64,000 nucleotides of DNA from Gambelia wislizenii. Taxonomy: Eukaryota > Chordata > Lepidosauria > Squamata > Crotaphytidae. Both the position numbers and the translations under genes were made by a program. Location: the NCBI GenBank assembly GCA_030847615.1, contig JAUMIR010000005.1, positions 106,111,116-106,175,115 on the forward strand, in the 5' to 3' direction. This document shows positions 23,258-31,819 of this stretch, in pieces; position 1 is the stretch's first letter; each line of letters opens with the position of its first letter. A model generated the notes under the pieces. That model searched no databases and was not told where the DNA came from. It worked only from the letters and a program-made list of their open reading frames with translations.

Positions 23258-23429
23258 TCTTCTTCGTGGTCTCTGTGAATACACACAGTGGGTTACTCCT
23301 GCGCCTGCGCAGAGCGTTCGGAACTCTCTAGAATCGCTAGGCAGAACTAAGTTCGCAACATTTTGGCGGTAACTCCGCCCACCCCAACGGTCCGTATATA
23401 GGCGCTCCCGCCTAAACCCCCTCAGTTCC
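23258..23429 (+). repeat. DIRS left inverted terminal repeat
   Basis: 172 bp, nearly identical to the reverse complement of 29486-29658. The shared core runs from 'cacacagtgggttac' through 'gcgcctgcgcagagcg' and 'gtccgtatatagg' to 'ctcagttcc'. It lacks the extra outer 27-28 bp found on the right repeat. Confidence 0.95.
23395..23424 (+). promoter_or_regulatory. DIRS promoter: TATA box and initiator in the ITR
   Basis: TATATA at 23395-23400 is followed 29 bases later (first T to A) by an initiator-like TCAGTTC with its A at 23424. This is textbook TATA-Inr spacing, so transcription is predicted to start at 23424, only 6 bases before the repeat ends. The mirror copy in the right repeat points inward on the minus strand. 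Confidence 0.7.
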
Positions 23430-23684
23430 TTTCGTCCGCCGCGTGAGCAGCTAGTAGGGAACTTTCTGCGCTAGTGCTTGATTTTTCCTCACTCCCGTTT
23501 GACTCGGACTGTTTTTTGGCTTTGGATCTTGGTTTTCGGACTGGTTTGACGCATCCCATTTTAGACCTTACGGCTTTGACGACGATTTGGCTTGGCTAAC
23601 GACTTCTCTTCTGTCTTCGCGACTCTTTCATCAGCCCCCCTTTGACTCCAGGCCTGACTTCGCGACCGCCTCCAACCTGTGGTG

Positions 23685-25367
23685 ATGGCCTCCAAATTCG
23701 CAGGCTTTAAACGTTGTTCCGTCTGTCAGGCTAAGCTGCCAGCTTCTGATGGCCACTCTAAGTGCCTGATCTGTCTGGGCGAGGCCCACAACGTGGACGC
23801 CTGCTCCCACTGTCGCAACTTCACCCCGCAGGCCCGTAAGCAGCGGCTATCGCGCTTAAAATCCTTTCTCTATGAGAAAGCGCGGAGTCTGCCCGCCACC
23901 CCTCTTTTGCCTGCGACCCCATCCGGGGAGAGACCCAGGTCGCCATCTCCTGGACCCTCGACTAAGCGGGCGAGCCCACGACGGGGCAGATCTCCTGAGG
24001 TCGGGCCATCGAGGAAGCGCCACCGGGCCTCCAGCTCCAAGCGTCGCGAGGGAGTGGCTTCTGATCCCGAGGCGATCAGGAAATCTCACAAGCATTCGAC
24101 GTCCTCGGGTTCGAAGGCGGCCGAGAAGTCTTCGGCCTCGACTCGGGACCGACCCTCGGGACCGACCTCAGGGCATGACCGAGCTGGTTCCTCTTCCAAA
24201 GGAAAGCTCAAGAAGAAGAAGGCGAAACATGCTTCTCCCAGGCCAGAGTCTTCGGTCTCGGTCCCTGCCCCTCCGATCCCCGTCGAACTCCCCCGCTCTT
24301 CGACGTCGGATCCCCCGACACTGGCGCCAGACCGGGAGTCGCGTCCCACACCGAGAGAGTCGGAAGGCTCCACTCCCGCTGCTGAGACTTCCCATGTGGT
24401 CCAGTTGGAGGAAGGGGAGATCTCCGATGACGGTGCGACCGAGTCTCGCCCAAGACCTGACTCGCCTGTGTTGATCGTGTCCCGTGAGGAACTCCTCGGT
24501 ACTAACACCGTAGTTATCGATGTGGAGACCTCTTCGCAGCCAGCAGGGGAGTCAGTGCATACCCCGATGCCTTCACCGGTCAGGAGAGTGGAACATGAGT
24601 ACGGCGCCCACTATGCTTATGGGGCTTTTGATGCAGCTCGAGCCGCACTGGGCTCCGACTATCGTCCTCCAACCCCGTTCCATGGTCATTCCGGGTTCCA
24701 CCGACCCTCCTCCATAAGTGGGGATCCCCTCCGTGAGGGCTCCTTTCGGTCTCCGCCACGTCTCTCCCTCCATGCTCTGGACCGCTCGGCCATGGACTGG
24801 ACTCTGCCTCGCAGGCCTGCCCTTGTAGACAGTGGCAGCCAAGTTGATCCGGCCATTTTCCCGCGGGGTCCCATGAGGGTTGACACCGCGAGCCAGGTAT
24901 CCCCTCTTCGACAGGAGCACAGACCATTGCCTCCGCTGCCTGTTCCAGACCCTGTTGATGTGAGCCAACCTTCCTGCCCTCCACGGGCGGCGTCACCAAC
25001 TAGTCGGAGTCCTTCCCCATCGGCTGATTCATCTTCGGATTCTTCCAGTTCTTCTTCCTATGTACCGAGACATCCGTCCCCTTCCCCTCACCTACTCGAC
25101 GAGGATTCGTCGTCCCCTACCGACGACATACGGGCATTCTCTGAGCAAATGGTCCGAATGGCTCATGCCCTGGACTTGAAACTCACCGAACATGACTCGG
25201 ATCCCTTGGACCCAATTCAACGCCGGCTCAAGGCTAAGGCTCCGCCTATGGCTGAGTTACCTGTTCTCCCGTCCCTCTTGAAGCTTACCCAGGGCAGCTG
25301 GGAGAACCCCTCATCCATACCTCCTTCTTCTAAGAGGATAGACCGCCTCTATAGTTTCTGGCGATGA
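23685..25367 (+). pseudogene. DIRS gag-like protein, 5' part (frameshifted)
   Basis: The first ATG (23685) opens a 560-residue frame; the GTG codons just before it are not eukaryotic starts. Residues 11-43 hold eight spaced Cys/His (C11, C14, H24, C27, C30, H35, C40, C43), suggesting a small zinc-binding module. The middle is Ser/Arg/Pro-rich and basic, then acidic and Ser-rich (about 445-475), as in nucleic-acid-binding structural proteins. It ends at TGA 25365-25367, but the downstream frame continues the protein one frame over (next entry), so this stop results from an indel of net +1. Function is inferred from position and composition. Confidence 0.8.
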
Positions 25368-26109
25368 CATCTCTTGGCTCCGAGAACACCCTCAACCCAA
25401 TTCTGTAGTGGTGGAGGCCTCCCAACACCGTCGCCAACGGCGTTCCCAGGCGAGTCCGGCTGATGCCGAAGGTCGGAAACTCGACATTATCGGGAAGAAA
25501 CTCTATTCTGCAGCGGGACTTAGCTTCCGAATCGCGAACTATGAGGCATGTATGGGGGCCTACCAGCAGGTCCTTTGGGAGCGGCTGGGACCTCTAATCC
25601 AGGACCTACCTGACGAGCGTCGTCGCATGGCAGAGGCGATCCAGCAGGAAGCGCAGGCCCTGGCGGGTCAACAGATGAATTCGGCCCGGCATGTTGCGGA
25701 TTGCGCCGCTAAAATGATCGCCGGCTCCGTGGCTCTTCGCAGGCACGCCTGGCTTCGGTCCTCCGGCTTGGCCCCTCAAGCCGCCTCCACTATCGAGGAC
25801 ATGGCTTTTGACCATTCGGGTCTTTTCAACTCCGCTACGGATGAGAAGCTCGAATTTACCCAGAAAATGCGTTCGACTGCCAGGAAGTACGGTATGCCAT
25901 CTTCTACTTACCGTCCCAAGGCACGCCCCTCCTGGCAGCAGCACTACCCCTCCACTTCCAGGAGAACCTATGGCCAACAAGCCCCGAGAAAGGCTCGGTA
26001 CCAACAGCAGCCTCCATCCACTCCTTCGGTGAGGGGCCAACCCTCCACCTCCCGCTTCCGCTCATCTACGAAGCAGAGGTCCAAGGATTATGGGAAGAGA
26101 AAGTTCTAA
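25360..26109 (+). pseudogene. DIRS gag-like protein, 3' part
   Basis: This frame is open from upstream of the gag stop through 26107-26109 (TAA). It has no ATG at its start and begins in the sequence 'GDDISWLREHPQPN', a natural continuation of the preceding frame. The middle is helical ('LYSAAGLSFRIANYEACMG', 'LPDERRRMAEAIQQEAQALA'). The C-terminal 90 residues are basic and rich in Gln, Ser and Pro. Together the two parts would span roughly 800 residues. If the shift is not a copy-specific mutation, a programmed +1 frameshift would be needed. Confidence 0.75.
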
Positions 26110-26127
26110 GTCCTGATTTCATCTTCT

Positions 26128-26142
26128 TATCTTTCTTTCTAG
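26128..26142 (+). promoter_or_regulatory. Splice-acceptor-like site before the RT frame
   Basis: The pyrimidine-rich TATCTTTCTTTCTAG ends exactly where RT homology becomes readable (26143). Its TAG is also the last in-frame stop before the RT frame. There is no ATG near the start of the RT frame, so translation from a spliced message is one option. The matching donor is not identified. Confidence 0.4.
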
Positions 26143-28005
26143 ACTCCACCCTTCGGTTGCCGCCTGTTTCGGTTTCTTCCAAGCTGGCTGTCCATAACAT
26201 CGGATCGCTGGGTGCTCCGCATCGTCCAGGAGGGTTATCGCATAGAATTCGACCATCTTCCACCGACAGGCTGCATCCGAACGACCCTGCCCTCCCCTCC
26301 CCTCCTCGAGGAGGTTCAGACATTGCTTCAGAAGGGCGCAATTCAGGTGGTACCTCCATCCCTACGTCATCTATGCTTCTCCCGTTATTTTCTAGTGAAG
26401 AAGAAAAGGGGCGGACTGCGGCCAATTTTGGACCTGCGGGGTGTAAATTTCTACATAACCCCGAGGAAGTTCAGGATGGTGACTCTGGGAACTATTCTGC
26501 CCCTCCTTCAACGAGACGATTGGTTCGCCTCGGTGGACCTCAAGGACGCTTACTTTCATGTCGGAATTCATCCCGACCACATGCGATTTCTGGCCTTTCA
26601 TATGGGGACAGACTCCTTTCAGTTCAGAGTTCTTCCTTTCGGCCTCTCCACTGCACTGAGGGTTTTTACCAAATGCATGGCACCGGTGGCAGCCTTTCTG
26701 CGTCAGCAGGGCATTGTGGTGTTTCCGTACATCGACGATTGGTTGATAACAGCCCGAACCCGCCAGCAACTGATCCTCGACGTCGGTTTCGTCCTGGAAC
26801 TGCTGGACTCCCTTGGACTGCTGGTAAACATGGAGAAGTCCCAGCTACAACCCTCACGATCCATCGAGTTTATCGGGGCCTACCTCGACTCCGTGTCGGC
26901 GACCGCCCATCTGCCACGGGACCGCTTCGCTGCCCTGTGCGCTACCATCCATCTCTGCCGTCGATCCCGGAGGGTGTCAGCGTTGGCGGTGCAGACGCTC
27001 CTGGGCCACATGTCGGCTACAACGAGTGTTACCCAGTTTGCCCGACTCAGGATGCGACCTCTTCAATCCTGGTTTCTGGCAGTCTTCGATCCTCTGATGG
27101 ACCCTCCTGGTACCCTCCTTACGATGCCCCGCATCGTCCAGCGTTCCTTGGACTGGTGGCTCGATCCGGCAATGGTCCTTTCGGGCATGCCCTTCGAACC
27201 CCCTCAACCGCAGGTCACCCTCACCACCGACGCTTCGTCGACGGGTTGGGGAGCCCACCTCGACGATTGCTCGATACAGGGAACTTGGTCCCACGACGAG
27301 AAGCAGCTTCACATCAACGTGTTGGAGCTTCTGGCGGTGAAGAAGGCTCTGATGGCATTCGAGCTTCTGGTCTTGGATTCGGTGGTCTTAGTCACGACCG
27401 ACAATACCACGGTGATGTACTACCTCAACAAGCAGGGTGGCACTCGTTCTCGACCCCTTCTACACTTGACCATGGAAATCTGGGATTGGTGCATCGAGAG
27501 GAACGTCCTCCTCCAATCCATCCATGTGCCGGGGGAGGAGAATACTCTTGCAGACGAACTGAGCCGTTCCACCTCTTCCGTACACGAATGGACGCTAAAT
27601 CCCTCTGTGGTTCGGACCTTGTTCCAGAAGTGGGGTACTCCGGACATCGATCTATTTGCCACAGCGTCCAATGCACAATGCCCGGTGTACTGCTCTCGGG
27701 ATCGAACCAGGGGGTCGAAAGGCGATGCGTTCCTGTTTCGATGGAAGGGCCGTCTCCTATATCTCTTCCCGCCGTTTCCACTCCTCACCCGCGTCGTCGC
27801 CAAGTTACGCAGAGATCAGTCGGACGCGATACTAGTCACTCCATGGTGGCCCCGGCAGGCATGGTTTGCTCCTCTTCTGCGCTTGGCCGACCGCCGCTTC
27901 CTCCATCTCCCACGCATTCCAGACCTTCTGACCCTGCAGGATGGAAGGGTCAGGCACCCAGACCTGGACACTCTTCGCCTGACTGCGTGGAGGATTCAAC
28001 CGTGA
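26143..28005 (+). CDS. DIRS reverse transcriptase-RNase H-methyltransferase-like polyprotein
   Basis: The open frame has 620 codons after the TAG at 26140-26142 and no ATG at its start. Numbering from the codon at 26212: RT motif A 'SVDLKDAYFHV' around Asp109; motif B 'LPFGLSTALRVFTK' at 141-154; the catalytic box YIDD at 173-176 (26728-26739). RNase H follows with Asp340 (TTDASSTGW), Glu372 (LELLAV), Asp397 (TTDNTT) and Asp448 (LADELSR). Residues 478-560 ('DIDLFAT', 'YLFPPFPLLTRVV', 'LVTPWWPRQAWF') match the Dam-like methyltransferase region that DIRS elements carry between RNase H and recombinase. It copies element RNA to DNA. In motif B a Leu stands where DIRS RTs usually have Pro (TAPRVF), which may reduce activity. 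Confidence 0.92.
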   Translation, partial: TPPFGCRLFRFLPSWLSITSDRWVLRIVQEGYRIEFDHLPPTGCIRTTLPSPPLLEEVQTLLQKGAIQVVPPSLRHLCFSRYFLVKKKRGGLRPILDLRGVNFYITPRKFRMVTLGTILPLLQRDDWFASVDLKDAYFHVGIHPDHMRFLAFHMGTDSFQFRVLPFGLSTALRVFTKCMAPVAAFLRQQGIVVFPYIDDWLITARTRQQLILDVGFVLELLDSLGLLVNMEKSQLQPSRSIEFIGAYLDSVSATAHLPRDRFAALCATIHLCRRSRRVSALAVQTLLGHMSATTSVTQFARLRMRPLQSWFLAVFDPLMDPPGTLLTMPRIVQRSLDWWLDPAMVLSGMPFEPPQPQVTLTTDASSTGWGAHLDDCSIQGTWSHDEKQLHINVLELLAVKKALMAFELLVLDSVVLVTTDNTTVMYYLNKQGGTRSRPLLHLTMEIWDWCIERNVLLQSIHVPGEENTLADELSRSTSSVHEWTLNPSVVRTLFQKWGTPDIDLFATASNAQCPVYCSRDRTRGSKGDAFLFRWKGRLLYLFPPFPLLTRVVAKLRRDQSDAILVTPWWPRQAWFAPLLRLADRRFLHLPRIPDLLTLQDGRVRHPDLDTLRLTAWRIQP

Positions 28006-29057
28006 CGTTAGCTTCTCTACCAAACAGTCCCTTGGCCGTTCAGCTGCCCCCGGAGGTCCAGCTTGTAGTGGATGCTGCGCTCCGGCCATCAACACGTCGG
28101 TCCTATTCTTATAAATGGAGACGTTTTGAGTCGTATTTGGCTGAGAATGGCGCTCCAATGGACTCTGTCTCGGTACCGATGATTCTCCGGTTCCTTCTTC
28201 ACCTCTCTGATTCCGGTCTCTCTATTTCCTCCATACGTACCTACCTGTCAGCAATATCTGTCGAGCTTCAGGCAAGGGGACGACCGTCACCATTCAAGGA
28301 TTCGACGGTGAAGAAATTCCTTCGGGGGTACTCTAATTTGCATCCTCCGGTATCGGAACCTACCCCTGCCTGGAGCCTTGAACTGGTATTGTCACAACTT
28401 TCACGGAAGCCCTTTGAACCTATGGCCACCGCCGACCTCAGACTGGTGTCTTGGAAGACGGCGTTTTTGGTGGCGATCACGTCGGCTCGTCAGGCTGGAG
28501 AAATCTGTGCCCTCCGATCCGACCCTCCTTTTCTAGTGTTCCATAAGCACAAGGTAGTGCTCAAGCCCGATCTTTCCTTTCTCCCCAAAGTTGTTTCGAG
28601 CTTTCACCTGAATCAATCCATTGTACTTCCTGCCTTGATGCAGGATCCCAAGGATGACTTTGAAAGAGCTATGCACACCCTGGACGCCAGGAGGGCGTTA
28701 GCCTTCTATGTCCAACGGACTGCTCAGCACCGGAAATCTCCTAAGCTCTTTGTTTCTTACTCTGACTCTAGACTGGGGACCCCAATCTCCTCGCAGAGAC
28801 TTTCCAAGTGGGTGACCTCTCTGATAACACTCTGCTACGAACTCGCTAAGAAAACTCCTCCTGCTCGAGTTCGGGGGCACTCCACCAGGTCGGTCTCTAC
28901 ATCGACCGCATTCCTCTCGGGAATCCCGTTGGAGGATGTCTGCAGAGCGGCGACTTGGTCCACGCCGTTGACTTTCATTTCACACTATAGACTGGACACT
29001 CGATCCCGTGCTGAGGCTGCCTTTGGGAGAGCTGTACTCCTCTCTTCAATTCAGTGA
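27987..29057 (+). CDS. DIRS tyrosine recombinase
   Basis: It would insert the circular DNA form into the genome by strand exchange through a tyrosine-DNA bond. Visible catalytic residues are Arg (codon 28488-28490, in 'TSARQAGE'), the His-x-x-Arg pair (28878-28889, 'RGHSTRS') and the nucleophile Tyr (28986-28988, 'FISHYRLD'). The N-terminal core-binding part starts near 'LPPEVQLVVDAALRPSTRRSY'. No ATG fits the start. The frame is open far upstream (to at least 26157), overlapping the whole RT frame in the -1 register, so a -1 shift, internal start or splicing is needed. The start given is the approximate homology boundary. Confidence 0.9.
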   Translation: MEDSTVTLASLPNSPLAVQLPPEVQLVVDAALRPSTRRSYSYKWRRFESYLAENGAPMDSVSVPMILRFLLHLSDSGLSISSIRTYLSAISVELQARGRPSPFKDSTVKKFLRGYSNLHPPVSEPTPAWSLELVLSQLSRKPFEPMATADLRLVSWKTAFLVAITSARQAGEICALRSDPPFLVFHKHKVVLKPDLSFLPKVVSSFHLNQSIVLPALMQDPKDDFERAMHTLDARRALAFYVQRTAQHRKSPKLFVSYSDSRLGTPISSQRLSKWVTSLITLCYELAKKTPPARVRGHSTRSVSTSTAFLSGIPLEDVCRAATWSTPLTFISHYRLDTRSRAEAAFGRAVLLSSIQ

Positions 29058-29308
29058 CTATGTTATACTGCGCTATGTTGTGTTATGACTCCCATGCGCA
29101 CTCGTAATTGCTTGTTGAACTTGCATATGCAATTGTAAATATTTTACTCATCTGTTTGCGGTAACTCCTTGAAATATACCTTGTTGCATTGTTATGCTTG
29201 GGTTCATATTTTGTTATGCACTTTCTCTGGTGGTGTCTAGTACATTTGCTAGCCCTCGTCAAACTTTAGCATGACACCCCTCCTCCTGTGGAGGAAGCTT
29301 GCTAGTCT
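29058..29308 (+). other. DIRS 3' untranslated spacer
   Basis: T-rich non-coding stretch between the recombinase stop and the internal complementary region. No polyadenylation signal of the AATAAA form is seen here. Confidence 0.6.
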
Positions 29309-29404
29309 ACCCACTGTGTGTATTCACAGAGACCACGAAGAAGATGGACAGGTTGCTTACCTGTAACCATAGATCTTCGAGTGGTCTTCTGTGAATTCAC
29401 ACAG
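29309..29404 (+). repeat. DIRS internal complementary region
   Basis: The first part (29309-29342) is the reverse complement of the outer edge of the left terminal repeat ('gtgtgtattcacagagacc'). The second part (29346-29404) is the reverse complement of the outer edge of the right terminal repeat ('ggacaggttgcttacctg', 'gatcttcgagtgg'). The two meet around GAAGATGGACAGG. In DIRS replication this region is thought to bridge the ends so that a single-stranded circle can form. Confidence 0.93.
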
Positions 29405-29485
29405 ACCCGCCCATCCTCCCCTCTGTGTCCTGCTATGGTTTATATGCTTAATGTTCCTGATGCTGCTCTTTGCGGCGTCCTTTAT

Positions 29486-29685
29486 GGAACTGAGGGGGTT
29501 TAGGCGGGAGCGCCTATATACGGACCGTTGGGGTGGGCGGAGTTACCGCCAAAATGTTGCGAACTTAGTTCTGCCTAGCGATTCTAGAGAGTTCCGAACG
29601 CTCTGCGCAGGCGCAGGAGTAACCCACTGTGTGAATTCACAGAAGACCACTCGAAGATCTATGGTTACAGGTAAGCAACCTGTCC
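29486..29685 (-). repeat. DIRS right inverted terminal repeat
   Basis: 200 bp, inverted relative to 23258-29429's left repeat at 23258-23429. It carries an outer extension of about 27-28 bp (29658-29685, including 'ttacaggtaagcaacctg') absent from the left repeat. It also contains TATATA at about 29515, oriented inward. Confidence 0.93.
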
Positions 29686-29689
29686 TTCT

Positions 29690-29930
29690 TATTGTTTTGT
29701 TTAATATTATTCATTCCATGAACATTTGCTGGAGTGACACTGTGCTGCTAAAAATGCACAAAATTTGTCACAACTAAATCTCTCTTAAATCCATGGCTGA
29801 ATGTTGATCACCTCACTATTCATGCCAATGCCAGATAATTTGTACATATGTTACAAATTACTGGTTCCAGATTCCTGATAATCTGATCCCTGAAGACCAC
29901 AGTACTTATGTCCCCCTACCAAGAATGCAT
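29690..29930. other. Short unassigned spacer
   Basis: AT-rich flank between DIRS and CR1; nothing recognised. Confidence 0.5.
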
Positions 29931-29933
29931 CAT

Positions 29934-31819
29934 TTTTGTCCTGGGCCCAGTGCTATTCAACATCTTTATCAATGACTTGGATGAGGGAATAGAGGGTGTA
30001 GTTATCAAATTTGCATGTGACACCAAATAAAGAGAGGTAGTTAATACCCCAGAGGACAGAATCAGAATTCAGTATGACCTTAAGACATTGGAAAGCTGGG
30101 CCAAAACTAACAAAATGAATTTCATCAGGGAGAAATGTACAATTCTATTTTTAGCAGAAAAAATAAAATGCACAGATATAGAACAGGGGACATTTGGCTT
30201 AACTATAAGTATGCCCTACAACCTCCTCCCCACAATATCTCATAATTGGAAATATTGGACACTTTTTGGGATCAGATTGGCTGGGGCAAACCAAAAAGGT
30301 CAGTTGGGGGTCACAATGACCTGGCAAGAAATATTATGGCAAGAAGGCGCATATTAGAATTGTGCAGAAGCCCCTTAATAAACACAGTCATTAAGCAGAA
30401 TGTGCTAATCCTTTTTTCCAGCCTTGGGCACCTCAGCAATGATTCATTCAATCAAATAATTAAGTGACCACTCCCGAATCTCTTCCCATGGAAGTCTCTC
30501 CTATACCCCCTCTTGTCTAACCTTGCGAGGTTGTTGTAAACCAATCAATTCCTAACCCCCAGCCATTAATTAAATCAGTTGAGTTTTGGTTTCCCTTGTC
30601 TCTCCTGTGAGATAGCCATCCAGGCTTTGTCCTAACCAGAGTACACTTCAGGATATGAAATAGAGCATAAATATTAGGTCCTGGACAATAGAAAGGTGTG
30701 CCACGGTGGACGAACCTGGCCATTCTCTTTTTCAGTGTGCCCCTGGATCAGAACCTCCTGTGCCACCCTCAGCCACCTAAGTATTTTCACTGTGTGAAAT
30801 GCTGCTCTTCAAGACTTATAACTATTGCCCTAGATTCCCAATTCTCTCTATCTATCCATTCTCTCTGCCTTACTTCTCTATAGCCTTTTTTGGTTCTTCG
30901 GAATGTGTATTGTGTGTGTGAGTTCACTTTGTGTTATTCCCAATAAAAATACTTTATTTCACTTTAAACTGAAGTGCTCTCTACAGTTAGTACTGGCATA
31001 CGTAGGTGAAAAGATCCCCAAAGTTACCCGCCTCTCACAGGCTTCTATTTGAGCTAATAATTTCCTCAGATAGATTTTACCATCACAAGTGGGGCTCTAA
31101 AGTACCCCCAACCTCTTAGGGTAACATGACAACAGAACATGTGAAATGGATCTAGGAGTCTTAAGAGACCACAAGCTGAACGTGAGTCCACAGTGTGATG
31201 TGGCAGCTAAAAAAGCCAAGGTGATTCTAGGCTGCATCAATAGCAATATAGTATCTAGATCAGGAGAAATAGTAGTGCCACTCTAGTCTGCTTTGGTCAG
31301 AACTCACCTGGAATACTGTGTCCAGTTCTGGGTACCACAGTTCCAGAAGGATATGGACAAGTTGGAATGTGTTCAGAGGAAAATGGCCAGAATGATAAAA
31401 GGTCTGGAAGCCATACCCTATGAGGAGCAGCTTAGGAAGCTGGGTATGTTTAGCCTGGGGAAGAGAAGGTTAAGAGTAGACATGATAGCCATGCTTAAAT
31501 ATTTGAAGGGATATCATATTGAAAATGGAGCAAGCTTGTTTTCTGCTGCTCCAGAGACTAGGACGTGGAGCAATGGATCCAAACTACAGGAAAAAAAAAA
31601 TCCACCTAAACATTAGGAAGAACTTCCTAATGGTAACAGCTGTTCAGCAGTGGAAGACGCAGCCTCAGAGTGTGGTGGAGTCTCCTTCTTTGGAGGTTTT
31701 TAAACAGAGGCTGGATGGCCATTTGTCAGGAGTGCTTTCATTGTGTATTCCTGCATGGCAGGGAGTTGGACTGGATGGCCCCTGAAGTCTCTTCCAACTC
31801 TATGATTCTATGGTTCTGT
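29934..31819 (+). pseudogene. CR1 LINE 3' half, split by a solo LTR
   Basis: The first part, 29934-30203, encodes CR1 RT thumb sequences ('LESWAKTNKMNF.REKC' type) and breaks after 'ggggacatttggctt'. The LTR 30204-31126 intervenes. The second part, 31127-31819, continues with 'gatctaggagtctta', 'LEYCVQFWVPQFQKDMDKLECVQRKM', 'LRKLGMFSLGKRRLR' and 'SLEVFKQRLDGHLS', ending in the CR1 octamer tail ('ctatgattctatgg'). Several frameshifts and stops are present. Non-functional. Confidence 0.92.
30204..31126 (+). repeat. Endogenous retrovirus solo LTR inside CR1
   Basis: It shares the interior of the family: 'ctcataattggaaatatt', 'attctctctgccttacttctc', AATAAA at about 30942 followed by 'actttatttcactttaa', 'gttagtactggcata', 'aaagatccc', 'gagctaataat', and it ends TTAGGGTAACA. 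Flanks TAAC (30200-30203) and TGAC (31127-31130) differ at one base, a probable 4-bp duplication. The first bases (TATAAGTATGCCC) have drifted from TGTTA. No internal viral genes. Confidence 0.85.

Larger units (their letters stand above)
23258..29685 (+). mobile_element. DIRS-type tyrosine recombinase retrotransposon, near complete
   Basis: About 6.4 kb. The order is left inverted terminal repeat, gag, RT-RNase H-methyltransferase-like frame, overlapping tyrosine recombinase frame, internal complementary region, right inverted terminal repeat. There is no direct-repeat LTR, no DDE integrase and no target duplication, all typical of DIRS. The internal complementary region carries the complements of both outer ends side by side. 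Catalytic residues of RT, RNase H and recombinase are present. The only clear break is in gag, plus one substitution in RT motif B. A recently active copy is likely. Confidence 0.93.

Noticed and set aside
23856..24508. Several minus- and plus-strand frames inside the DIRS gag region
   Set aside because: Shadows of a GC-rich coding frame; Arg/Ser-rich by composition with no independent support.
26157..27986. Long + frame overlapping the RT domain, read as a separate protein
   Set aside because: It opens from a non-ATG codon, has low-complexity content and no known domain, while the other register encodes a textbook RT/RNase H. Listed only as an overlap observation.
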